Of a stretch of DNA of 61,251 nucleotides, positions 34,242 to 42,520 are shown one piece after another; position 1 is the stretch's first letter, and every line of letters starts with the position of its first letter. The DNA is taken from the NCBI GenBank assembly GCA_016789145.1, contig JAEUQI010000006.1, positions 1 through 61,251 of the forward strand, written 5' to 3'. The notes under the pieces are model-generated. The model searched no databases, was not told where the DNA came from, and saw only the letters and a list, made by a program, of their open reading frames with translations. The translations under genes and the position numbers were made by a program. This DNA is from Blastocatellia bacterium. Lineage in GTDB: Bacteria; Acidobacteriota; Blastocatellia; Pyrinomonadales; Pyrinomonadaceae.

Positions 34242-35201
34242 CTATGGGCGAAGTAGTATCTTGAGAGTGCCTTTTGTAGCGGCGGCGGCCATTGCCTCGA
34301 CGGCGTCAGCAAGTGGAAATTCGCGATCGATCATATCGCTCGGGTCGACAGCGCCGTTTTCGAGCAATTCGATCGCCGAGGCGAGCCTGCCGCAACGTGA
34401 GCCTACGATCGATATTTCGTCAACGACGATCCGCGACGCAGGCCATGTCGGTGTGCCGTGGAACGTCGACTTTAGAACGATCGTGCCTCTTGGCCTTACC
34501 ATCTCGATCGCAGTTGCAAAACCGCTTTCGCTGCCGCTTGCTTCGACGACGATGTCGAAGGTTTGATAATACTCCGAGTCAACGGAGCTGAGGAGAACCG
34601 TCCGAATGCCGCGCTTTTCGGCGATAGCAAGTTTGCTTTGATGTTTACCGATGAGAGTTACGTCGTCAGTGAACTGCTTCATCGCAAAGGCGCAAAAAAG
34701 GCCGAGCTTACCGTCGCCGATCACGGCGACTTTATCCTTAGGGTCAATATCTACGCGTTCAGATATACCTATTGCAGCGGCGAGCGGTTCGGCGAAAACC
34801 GCCTTTTCGTCCGGCACGTTGTCCGGCACAGCAATTAGATTTCGAGTGGGCAGCGATACGAACTCCGCATGTGCTCCATCGCGAGCGACAATACCAACGA
34901 CGGTGCGTTTTTCACAATGCCGCGGATCGCCGCCGGCGCATTTTTCGCAAACACCACAGCCGGCGTTGATCTCACCAACGACGCGCTTGCCGACAAGTGA
35001 AGGTTCATCAGAACATTCCTCGACGACGCCGATAAATTCATGCCCGATGGTGCCCGAAAATCCGGCGTAACCGCGTACGATCTCGAGGTCGGTGTTGCAA
35101 ATGCCGGAAAGCGAAACGCGGACGAGCGCCTCGCCGGCAATTCGCGGAACTTCGATTTCCGCTAGTGAGAGTTCGCCGTCGATAAATCGGAGAGCTTTCA
35201 T
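34242..35201 (-). CDS. Zinc-dependent medium-chain alcohol dehydrogenase
   Basis: An NAD(P)-dependent MDR oxidoreductase of 319 residues. Catalytic zinc ligands are Cys35 (SGICNTD) and His54-Glu55 (GHEFIGVV). The structural zinc site has four cysteines in CGVCEKC and PRHC (82, 85, 88, 96). The nucleotide-binding fold starts KVAVIGDGKLGLFCAFA, with GDGKLG in place of the usual GxGxxG. It resembles threonine- or sorbitol-dehydrogenase-like enzymes, but the substrate is unknown. It lies 4 nt downstream of the zinc-ribbon protein gene on the same strand, so the two are likely cotranscribed. Confidence 0.9.
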   Translation of the reverse strand: MKALRFIDGELSLAEIEVPRIAGEALVRVSLSGICNTDLEIVRGYAGFSGTIGHEFIGVVEECSDEPSLVGKRVVGEINAGCGVCEKCAGGDPRHCEKRTVVGIVARDGAHAEFVSLPTRNLIAVPDNVPDEKAVFAEPLAAAIGISERVDIDPKDKVAVIGDGKLGLFCAFAMKQFTDDVTLIGKHQSKLAIAEKRGIRTVLLSSVDSEYYQTFDIVVEASGSESGFATAIEMVRPRGTIVLKSTFHGTPTWPASRIVVDEISIVGSRCGRLASAIELLENGAVDPSDMIDREFPLADAVEAMAAAATKGTLKILLRP

Positions 35202-35205
35202 CTGA

Positions 35206-35985
35206 CTAGATCACCGAAACCGAGATCACGAATCCGGTTCGTTGATCGCAGTTATTTTTGATCGTCACTCTGTTGTCGCCAGAAAACGTCGTCCATCGCA
35301 GGGCACTGCCGCCGTTCGAATAGGTGATGCACGGCAAACCTCGCTCAACCCTAGTGTTCATAGTTTGCCCGGCTCGGCAGGCCACGAGATAGGTTCGTTG
35401 CTCGCCGACATCAAGACTGTCGGAGATATTCGACGAATATGCACCTTTTGGGAACTCAAACCGTTTGGAAGTGAAGTTCGTAGGAGCCTTATCTATCGAA
35501 GTCGAAAGGCCCGGCGTCGGTGAGACAGACGGTGTTGGGCTGCTAATTTTTGGCGAAGAGGATGGAGTAGCGACCGTGTTTGCCGCCTTGTTCGTTTCCG
35601 GCGTTCGCGAAGGCACCGGCGAGCTATTAGTATTTGCCACCGCAACGTTGGTTCCGGATGAATTGAAGTAAATAAAACCGACGACCGCCGCAACTCCGAC
35701 AAGTACGAGCAGGCCCAGCGCCGCCGTTGCGGCTATGACCATTGTGCTTTTGCCGCCCGACGTTGGCGGCGGTTGCGACACTTGCTGCTGGGGTATGTAG
35801 TGCGTTGCTTGGCTTTGCTGCCAATCAGAGCCCGATTGCCCCGCACCGCGAACGACCGTTTCCGATTCGTTGAAAACGACAGTTGGCGTGTCGGCAGCGG
35901 CGCCGGCCAGCGGCGTACCGTCGTTGAGGCAAAACGACAATGTGTCATCTGCATACTGCGTACTACATTTAGGACATGTCTTCAT
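35206..35985 (-). CDS. Zinc-ribbon membrane protein with C-terminal periplasmic domain
   Basis: A 259-residue protein. The N-terminal zinc ribbon MKTCPKCSTQYADDTLSFCLNDG (three Cys plus an Asn/Asp-type position) is followed by a Gln-rich cytoplasmic linker, a transmembrane helix (about 81-108), a Ser/Thr/Pro-rich stretch and a C-terminal domain of about 90 residues. That domain contains the DSLDVGEQRTYLVACRAGQTM pattern seen in bacterial pre-peptidase-like or SH3-like domains. Zinc-ribbon-plus-helix proteins are frequent in Acidobacteriota and probably sense or scaffold at the membrane; the function here is not known. It is divergent from the lipoprotein operon at 36137, with an 11-bp inverted repeat between them. 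Confidence 0.75.
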   Translation of the reverse strand: MKTCPKCSTQYADDTLSFCLNDGTPLAGAAADTPTVVFNESETVVRGAGQSGSDWQQSQATHYIPQQQVSQPPPTSGGKSTMVIAATAALGLLVLVGVAAVVGFIYFNSSGTNVAVANTNSSPVPSRTPETNKAANTVATPSSSPKISSPTPSVSPTPGLSTSIDKAPTNFTSKRFEFPKGAYSSNISDSLDVGEQRTYLVACRAGQTMNTRVERGLPCITYSNGGSALRWTTFSGDNRVTIKNNCDQRTGFVISVSVI

Positions 35986-36028
35986 TGCTATTCTCTAAGT
36001 CTCGGTTTCGATGATATTCCTGTTGCAA

Positions 36029-36072
36029 ACGATTGTAAAATTCCATTTATGTAAGGCGGCGTTTACAATCGT
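36029..36072. promoter_or_regulatory. Operator-like 11-bp inverted repeat in a divergent promoter region
   Basis: ACGATTGTAAA at 36029-36039 is repeated exactly inverted as TTTACAATCGT at 36062-36072, with 22 bp between (centres about three helical turns apart). It sits in the 151-bp gap between two divergent genes, a typical place for a dimeric repressor or a looped pair of half sites. Confidence 0.55.
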
Positions 36073-36136
36073 CGCGTCGAAATCTATACTTTCAGTTCAA
36101 GATAATTCTTTTCAGGGAACTATAGATCGAAGTATT

Positions 36137-36733
36137 ATGCACAGAATTACGGCTCTTCTTTTAGTTTTATTCGCGTTTGCTACATTCATTGCTTGCGGCA
36201 GTGGTCCGGCGGCTCCGGGCTCAGGTGCCGATTCGCCGACCGAGGCATATAAACGGCTGTACGCTGCAGTCAAGAGTAAGAATACCGAGCAGATCAAGGC
36301 GACCATGACGCAGAAATCGCTTGATTTCGCCGAAATGGTATCGGGCAAAAACAATACCCCTATCGAAAAGGTGTTTGAGAACGGCTTTACAGCGACGACT
36401 TTCTCGGAAAAGCTGCCTGAGATCCGCGACGAGCGGATCAAGGAAAATTACGGCGCGGTCGAGGTTTGGAATGCGAAGGAATCTCGTTGGGAAGATCTTC
36501 CGTTCATCAAAGTCGAGGGTACGTGGAAGTTCGCAATGGGCGAGCTTTTCGCCGGTACATTTGAATCGCCGGGCAAAGGCCGCGATATGAAGGAGAAAGA
36601 AGCTGCAAACGCTCTCGGCGGCGGCCCACAGCCGGCAAATATGCCAAACGCTGCCGCAAACACGAACATTACGCCGATCGTTCCGAAACCTGCGACCAAG
36701 GAATCGAACAAAGCGGCTGACGCCAAAAAATGA
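36137..36733 (+). CDS. Lipoprotein with NTF2-like fold (DUF4878-like)
   Basis: A 198-residue lipoprotein. The lipobox FIAC places the lipidated cysteine near residue 19. The mature domain (SPTEAYKRLYAAVKSKNTEQIKATMTQKSLDFAEM) resembles the NTF2-like DUF4878 family, which usually binds small molecules or caps surface assemblies. The C-terminus is Ala/Pro/Asn-rich with NMPNAAANTNITP. The frame is open upstream to 36011, but the ATG at 36137 starts the signal peptide and is clearly the start. Its stop overlaps the next gene by 4 nt (ATGA). Confidence 0.8.
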   Translation: MHRITALLLVLFAFATFIACGSGPAAPGSGADSPTEAYKRLYAAVKSKNTEQIKATMTQKSLDFAEMVSGKNNTPIEKVFENGFTATTFSEKLPEIRDERIKENYGAVEVWNAKESRWEDLPFIKVEGTWKFAMGELFAGTFESPGKGRDMKEKEAANALGGGPQPANMPNAAANTNITPIVPKPATKESNKAADAKK

Positions 36734-37047
36734 TCGACCGACAACTAGTCGAAAGCATAATTTCGGTTTACGCGAAACACGGCTGGGAACTCCGCCGTGT
36801 TTTGCTTTGTGAACCGTCGAATGAGCATTTTGACGGCGTCGAAATCTCGCGGGGCAAGATCGATGGGCTGTGGTTTGCCCGTGACCGAACCGACGGCGAT
36901 ACGGCGTGGGAACTTCGCCACATCAGTGCCGCTCCGTTCGCACTTGTCGCCGTCGTGACCGAGGGAGCCGACGATGTCGAAGCCGCTCTTGCGGACGTCG
37001 AAAGCCGTATGGCGGAAACTCTGGCAAAACAGCATCGCGGACATTGA
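36730..37047 (+). CDS. Small conserved-looking protein, unknown function
   Basis: A 105-residue soluble protein with alternating helices and strands (IISVYAKHGWELRRVLLCEP, DGLWFARDRTDGDTAWELRHI, PFALVAVVTEGADDVEAALADVESRM). No family is recognised. Translation is coupled to the upstream lipoprotein gene by an ATGA overlap, so it is very likely expressed with it. Confidence 0.7.
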   Translation: MIDRQLVESIISVYAKHGWELRRVLLCEPSNEHFDGVEISRGKIDGLWFARDRTDGDTAWELRHISAAPFALVAVVTEGADDVEAALADVESRMAETLAKQHRGH

Positions 37048-37098
37048 TCGCTTCTTGACTTGCTGCTGAGCTAAGAGCAAACTCTATCTATTGACATT

Positions 37099-37701
37099 AT
37101 GATCAAAGACCTAGGCACAAGGGTTGCGACCATCTGGGAAGGTTTGCGGCCCGTAACCAAAAATCTTATAGAAGGTACTCTCACTACAGGTGCCGTCACT
37201 CCGCTCGCTAAAAATCAACAGTTCTACTACGACGCCAAAGCCGATTGGGAAGTCACCGATCTGCTAAATGCAGTTGACGAAGTTTCGACCACGCCGACAA
37301 TTGCCGCAGAAAAGAAACTTGAGCTAGAACAACTCGCTGATACGTGCGTGCGGGTATTGCTTGATCGCAGCGCGTCGGCTGAGGTCTTTATTCTGCTTGC
37401 CTCGCGATCGATTAGGGCAAATGATTTTGTCGGTCTTGATAAGCTCACAGACGTACTTGCCGAGCGTTTCTCGCCAAGCGAAATTGCTGAGATCATTCGC
37501 CAGACCGAAGTTCCACAGATCAGAGCTCTTGCGTTCGAAACTCTCGCGATGCTATCAGTTCAGCTCATCGCACCGCTTTTAGACGATCCGCTTTATACAA
37601 ATATTGCGGTCATTGCTCTCGAACAAAAAGCGTGGGAATTTGAATCAGAAGAGGCTCGCGACGTTTTGGACGCCTACGATGCCGGGAACTTTCCGGAGTA
37701 G
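37099..37701 (+). CDS. Helical protein, unknown function
   Basis: A 200-residue almost entirely helical acidic protein without signal peptide. The regular amphipathic helices in the second half (EVFILLASRSIRANDFVGLDKL, EIAEIIRQTEVPQIRALAFETLAML) look HEAT/ARM-like. It begins 51 nt after the 105-residue gene and ends in front of a strong terminator, so it is the last gene of the three-gene lipoprotein operon. Confidence 0.7.
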   Translation: MIKDLGTRVATIWEGLRPVTKNLIEGTLTTGAVTPLAKNQQFYYDAKADWEVTDLLNAVDEVSTTPTIAAEKKLELEQLADTCVRVLLDRSASAEVFILLASRSIRANDFVGLDKLTDVLAERFSPSEIAEIIRQTEVPQIRALAFETLAMLSVQLIAPLLDDPLYTNIAVIALEQKAWEFESEEARDVLDAYDAGNFPE

Positions 37702-37719
37702 TTCTTAGAAAAGATCAAA

Positions 37720-37770
37720 CAAAGGGACAGTAATGGTCGGGCATTGCCCAAAGCCGTTACTGTCCCTTTG
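37720..37770. terminator. Bidirectional terminator between operons
   Basis: CAAAGGGACAGTAA (37720-37733) and TTACTGTCCCTTTG (37757-37770) are perfect inverted repeats of 14 bp, with an inner GGGC/GCCC hairpin. It lies between two convergent genes; TTTGCTTTT follows on the plus strand. Confidence 0.85.
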
Positions 37771-37831
37771 CTTTTAGGGTATTGCTCATCAGCCGGAATA
37801 TCTTCCGTTAACAAGCAAAAGGTCGCCTGGG

Positions 37832-40800
37832 TCAAAGCGAGCCGCCCGAGTTTGTGCTCGCCAGCGAGCCGACGATATCAGCGTTAGCTATATCGGAGGT
37901 CACGGCGATCGCCATCGGCGAGAAGGTATATTGCTTTGATCGAACTTCGATAATCACAGTTTGTCCGGTCGGCACATCGTCAAATCGATAATAGCCGAAA
38001 TTAGAACTCTTCGTGATCTTCGAAGCTCCGTTCGGAAGAGCCAGTACCACAAACGCATTCCGTAGCCCTAAGCCACCATTAGTGATAAGCCGGCCGCTAA
38101 TGGATGCAGTGCCCGATGTTGGGCCAAGGACATTGAGCCGATAGTTCGTGACGATAGAATCGACGCCGTTCGTCGCAGTTATCGCGAAATCGAACGTGCC
38201 GGTTTGTGTCGGTATTCCGACTAGCGTCACCGTTGACTGCGGAGCCAACGACGATGACAGAGATAGGCCGTTCGGTAAAGTACCGGAGGTAACGGCGTAG
38301 GTAAAGCCTGCGTTGCTACTTGTAAGTGTGAACGCATACGGAATACCCTGAGTGCTCGAATTCGGATAGGCGAGATATGTACCGCCATTCTGCGGAGTGT
38401 TAAATTCCATCGCACCTATGTCAACGATCCCGACTCGTGCTGCTCCACGCTGATCGGTCGGAAGTGTGGCGAGCAAAGGCGCGACACAACTGCTACTTAC
38501 CACACAACTATTGCCCATATTTATGGCAGGAGAGGAAGACAACAATGCGTGGGTGAGCGTGCCGCCGCCGTATGAGCCAAGAGGGCTAAGACGTGCGCCG
38601 CCGACCGGATCGATGATATTACCGGTCGTGTCGCCGGTTATGTCCGTGCCGGCCGTTCTCCCGATCAAGTTGTTACCGAATGAGATGAGACGTCCCGAAA
38701 CATCCGGCCCGGCATTCGGATTTGGTCCGGTCAGCGCATTCTGTGCAAACAGCGAGTTTAGCGAGTTGACGGTCGCAATGCCGACCCCGAATGTGTCCGG
38801 ACGCACAAAAACGCCGCCGCCGGAGTTGACCGCGGTGTTATTCGCGACCGTCGCGTTAACGATATTGACGGTCCTTTGAGATGTGAAATCGATCCACATA
38901 CCGCCGCCCGATTCGGTCGCTGAGTTGCCCGAGATCGTCGAGTTTAGGAACGAACTGGATTGTCCGACCTCGACAAAAGCTCCGCCGACACGTGCGCTGT
39001 TGCCTGTCAATGTACTGCCGATGACGGTCAACCTGGCGGATGAAAGAAAATTCACGATCGCACCGCCACCGTCGGCGGTGCTGCTTGAGACGACCGAGTC
39101 CTTGATCGCAAGCGTTCCGCCGCGATTGAGTATCGCTCCGCCGTTGGCGCCCTGCGGGCTTTGTGACGTCGCTAGGCCGTCCGTGATCGTCAGACCCTCG
39201 ATCGTGACATTCGCCGAAAGAGCGGTATGAATAACGCGGCGCTGATCATTGCCCGAAATTGCGAGCCTATTGGCACCCGGCCCTCTGATCGTTAAGTTCT
39301 TTTCGATAAGCAGCTCGCTGGACGTCAAAGTGATCGTCCCGCGTACATTGTTTGCGAATGTGATCGTACTGCCGGCCCTTGCTTCGAAGATCGCTTGCCG
39401 CAGCGAGCCAGGTCCGCTGTCGTTATTGTTAGTTACGACAGGATCTGTCACAAGAGCGACTGGAACCACAAACGTAGTCGATGCCGTACATCCGTTCCCG
39501 GAACCGACCAGCAAGAAAAAGGTCATATCACCTTGGTTCCCGGCCGTGAAAGTGATCGTTTGCACCTGATTCGAACTCGTGATCGTTCCACCGCCTGCTG
39601 TCAGGAACCAAGTGTACGCCAGATCGTCTTCGGAGGCCGTCAACTGATTGCCGGTGGAATTCGGCTGAACCGGTAATGGCGTCACGGGCTCGATCGACGG
39701 ACGCAGCGGCGACGAAAAGACACTGACCGTCGGGCCCGCAAAGGGCAGATTCGTGATGATCGCATTGGTCCCGTTGCGGTTCACGACATCGAGTCGAAGC
39801 TGTCCGCTGCTGTTTTGCACCTTTACATAGACGACGTAGCTCGAATTGCCTTCGTCGATCAGAACCACGGGCCGCTCGTCGACAAGCGTGTTATTAATGT
39901 CAACGGCGACGAAGTTCTCGAGGTTGACGCCGTTGATAGGCTGAGTGAATATGACTCTGAATCCGATGTCGAGCGGAGTACAGTTTTGAGTAGTAGAAAG
40001 CGGCGTTATCGAAGCAACCGCCGTCGTCGGCGGTGCACCTACCGTTCCGGTGATCGTAAAATTGAACGGGTTCTCGTCTTCGTCGTTCGTTTCGAAACTC
40101 AGCGTTCCGCTTGGTGCTCCCTGTTCCGTTGCGTTGAGTCGAACCTGAAAAGTTGCACTCGTGTTCGGAGGTAGCACCGACGGTAAGTTTGAAAGCAGCG
40201 TGAAACCCGCCGGAACGCTCACCTGACCGAGCCCGAGCGTAGAGCTGCTATCGTTCCTTACAGTAAATAGCTTTGTGATCGGATTAAGCGTGGTTGTAAC
40301 GCCAAAATCGAAAGTGCCGCCATCAGGAATGTTCGCTCCGTTAAATTCTGAGACCGAGACCTCGGCCAACGACTTTTCGTACGAACCGATGTCAGTCGAC
40401 GGTCCGCTGATGCGGACAACTGCTCCGCCACGCTGGTCGGTTGCGAGCGGATTACCGTTTTCATCCACGGCGAGTAAGTTGCTGCCGGCATCCAGGATCG
40501 GCGAATCGGGCAGCGGAGCATATGTCGGCGTCGGCCCGCCATTGTTAGCAAGCGGACCGAGTTGAGGATCCTGATTAAGGATGTTTCCCGTTGTGTCGCC
40601 GATAATTGTAGTGCCGTTCGTATTGCCGATCAGATTATGGCCTAGCGATTCGACCGTTCCGCGAATATTCGGTGGAGAATTGTTAGGGGCTGAATTCCGG
40701 GCAATGATCGTGTTGCCCATTCGCAAGGTTCCAATATTTGATATCCCACCGCTATCAAACGGCCCGGATCTGCTGGTGTTATTAACGATAGTGCTCGATC

Positions 40801-41752
40801 GTACCGTTAATGTCGCTCCACCTGCATTGAAAATGGCACCGCCTGAGCTTCCTCCACGTAGTCCCTGATTTCGATTATCGCTGATCGTACTGTTGAGGAT
40901 AGTCGTTTGGCCGATATTGTAAATACCGCCGCCCGCTGCACTCCACCTCGAGACTTCGTTGTGCGAGACCGTACTGCCGTTTATTACGACGGTGCCTGCA
41001 GCATAGATACCGCCGCCTGCGGGCGGGTTTTGCGGCAGCAGCTCACTGAATGACAGGTTATAGCTAACCGTGCTGCGGATCAGAGCTAGACTCCCATTGG
41101 AAAATATCCCGCCTCCCCACGGCCTTCCGTTGGGGCCGCCTGTTCCGCCCAGCGTCTCGTTGTTGGTGATCGTCGATTCGATAAGTGTCAAGTTCGCCAG
41201 ATTTAAGATACCGCCGCCCCTGGCCGGCCCGGAACCATTAGGGTTTGAGCCCGCGGAGACCCGACCTTCGGTAAAAGTGATGCCTCGGATCGTGACCACA
41301 CCAGCCGAAACTTCAAGAACGCGGCCCTGACGATTTGCCGAGATCGTCAGCCGGCTGGCACCGGTGCCGTTAATGGTGAGGTCCTTGTCGATGAGCAATT
41401 GTCCGCTTGTAAGCGTGATCTTTTGGATCGAATCGAAAACTGGTGAACCGAAAACGATCGTGTCACCGGGAGCCGCAGCCGCGATAGCCTCGCGAAGTGT
41501 GCATTCCGCCGCGTCACAGGTTCCGTTGCCCGGATCGGCTATGGAATTTACCGTGATCGTTGCCAATGGCGACAAATCAGTCGTGTCGTCGGATCGCTCG
41601 GTATAAACACTCTGTTTTATGCTCTCGGAACCGCTTGTAAAAGCGTCAACGTTAACGATGCCAATTCCTAGTTGGGCCATCGCCAAGATCGCTCCAAAAG
41701 CTAAATATAGTACGGATAATGACAGCCAGTTTCTGCGATGTATGTATTTCAT
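37832..41752 (-). CDS. Giant CSLREA beta-helix surface protein
   Basis: A protein of 1306 residues, starting from the ATG at 41752 with TTGGAG upstream (a TTG at 41764 is in frame). After a long signal segment comes a CSLREA-type domain (NGTCDAAECTLREAIAAAAP). It is followed by a right-handed beta-helix of repeated GGGI, STI..N and G.G.GGI motifs (to about 465), an Abnormal spindle-like/choice-of-anchor-D domain (about 470-580), two connecting domains, a second beta-helix half (GPGSLRQAIFEARAGSTITFANN onward, about 785-1120), a putative Ig domain (GTLPNGLSLSSS) and a carboxypeptidase-regulatory-like terminal domain (GRLITNGGLGLRNAFVVLALPNG). It probably acts at the cell surface in adhesion or polymer binding. 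The two beta-helix halves may be an internal duplication. Confidence 0.88.
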   Translation of the reverse strand: MKYIHRRNWLSLSVLYLAFGAILAMAQLGIGIVNVDAFTSGSESIKQSVYTERSDDTTDLSPLATITVNSIADPGNGTCDAAECTLREAIAAAAPGDTIVFGSPVFDSIQKITLTSGQLLIDKDLTINGTGASRLTISANRQGRVLEVSAGVVTIRGITFTEGRVSAGSNPNGSGPARGGGILNLANLTLIESTITNNETLGGTGGPNGRPWGGGIFSNGSLALIRSTVSYNLSFSELLPQNPPAGGGIYAAGTVVINGSTVSHNEVSRWSAAGGGIYNIGQTTILNSTISDNRNQGLRGGSSGGAIFNAGGATLTVRSSTIVNNTSRSGPFDSGGISNIGTLRMGNTIIARNSAPNNSPPNIRGTVESLGHNLIGNTNGTTIIGDTTGNILNQDPQLGPLANNGGPTPTYAPLPDSPILDAGSNLLAVDENGNPLATDQRGGAVVRISGPSTDIGSYEKSLAEVSVSEFNGANIPDGGTFDFGVTTTLNPITKLFTVRNDSSSTLGLGQVSVPAGFTLLSNLPSVLPPNTSATFQVRLNATEQGAPSGTLSFETNDEDENPFNFTITGTVGAPPTTAVASITPLSTTQNCTPLDIGFRVIFTQPINGVNLENFVAVDINNTLVDERPVVLIDEGNSSYVVYVKVQNSSGQLRLDVVNRNGTNAIITNLPFAGPTVSVFSSPLRPSIEPVTPLPVQPNSTGNQLTASEDDLAYTWFLTAGGGTITSSNQVQTITFTAGNQGDMTFFLLVGSGNGCTASTTFVVPVALVTDPVVTNNNDSGPGSLRQAIFEARAGSTITFANNVRGTITLTSSELLIEKNLTIRGPGANRLAISGNDQRRVIHTALSANVTIEGLTITDGLATSQSPQGANGGAILNRGGTLAIKDSVVSSSTADGGGAIVNFLSSARLTVIGSTLTGNSARVGGAFVEVGQSSSFLNSTISGNSATESGGGMWIDFTSQRTVNIVNATVANNTAVNSGGGVFVRPDTFGVGIATVNSLNSLFAQNALTGPNPNAGPDVSGRLISFGNNLIGRTAGTDITGDTTGNIIDPVGGARLSPLGSYGGGTLTHALLSSSPAINMGNSCVVSSSCVAPLLATLPTDQRGAARVGIVDIGAMEFNTPQNGGTYLAYPNSSTQGIPYAFTLTSSNAGFTYAVTSGTLPNGLSLSSSLAPQSTVTLVGIPTQTGTFDFAITATNGVDSIVTNYRLNVLGPTSGTASISGRLITNGGLGLRNAFVVLALPNGASKITKSSNFGYYRFDDVPTGQTVIIEVRSKQYTFSPMAIAVTSDIANADIVGSLASTNSGGSL

Positions 41753-41944
41753 TTCTAACTCCAAATAAAACCGTCCGAGTCGAATAAATGACCAGGTTCT
41801 CTAGATCAAGCAACTGAATTGCCCACAATGATCTCTTTCAATCATGTAAACGGAATTAACGCGTAAGAACTGTCATCAAAGTCGAGAAAATGTGCGCGTT
41901 GAATGGATATTTGGGGCGGCTTAATGAGTTATAATTTCGATTGA

Positions 41945-42517
41945 GTGGGAACAGCAGGCGAGAACGAGATCACGAAGCTTCTGGTTGAGTGGTGTGGCGG
42001 CGATAACGATGCGCTTGATCGCATGATGCCGCTCGTCTATGACGAATTGCGTCGTCTGGCTCGCAATTACATGAATAGCCAGCCGTCAGGGCAGAACACT
42101 CTTCAAACGACCGCCCTTATCCACGAAGCGTATCTGAAATTGGCAGGTGATCGAAAAAAGGACTGGAAGGACCGTTCTCATTTTTTCGCAGTTGCAGCGA
42201 CGGCAATGCGGCATATCTTGGTCGATCATGCTCGCGCTCGCTCCGCGGCGAAGCGTAACGCCGGCGTCGTCGTTTCATTGGAAGATGTTGCAGTTATCAC
42301 CAAAGAGCGTGCAGACGAATTTGTCGCTCTCGACGATGCTCTGAACAGGCTAGCCGAGCTCGATGCTCGGAAGGCTCGTGTTGTAGAACTCCGCTATTTT
42401 GGCGGCCTCACAGTTGAGGAAACATCCGAAGTGCTTCAAATATCGAATGAAACTGTGATGCGCGACTGGAAATTTGCAAAGTCGTGGCTGCATAGAGAGC
42501 TTTCGGCGATCGATTGA
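41945..42517 (+). CDS. ECF-type RNA polymerase sigma factor
   Basis: A 190-residue sigma-70 factor of the ECF-like group (PF07638/TIGR02999 style). Region 2 reads YDELRRLARNYMNSQPSGQNTLQTTALIHEAYLKL and region 4 ARKARVVELRYFGGLTVEETSEVLQISNETVMRDWKFAKSWL. The start is a GTG at 41945. The kinase gene starts 3 nt after its stop. Sigma factors of this group are regularly paired with a Ser/Thr kinase in Acidobacteriota and Planctomycetota. The kinase presumably controls the sigma factor or shares its signal; that link is an inference from pairing. Confidence 0.92.
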   Translation: MGTAGENEITKLLVEWCGGDNDALDRMMPLVYDELRRLARNYMNSQPSGQNTLQTTALIHEAYLKLAGDRKKDWKDRSHFFAVAATAMRHILVDHARARSAAKRNAGVVVSLEDVAVITKERADEFVALDDALNRLAELDARKARVVELRYFGGLTVEETSEVLQISNETVMRDWKFAKSWLHRELSAID

Positions 42518-42520
42518 GAG

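Noticed and set aside
38466..41606. Several plus-strand open frames antisense to the CSLREA protein
   Set aside because: They mirror its repeats in the complementary frame and consist of Pro/Ser-rich sequence without start signals.
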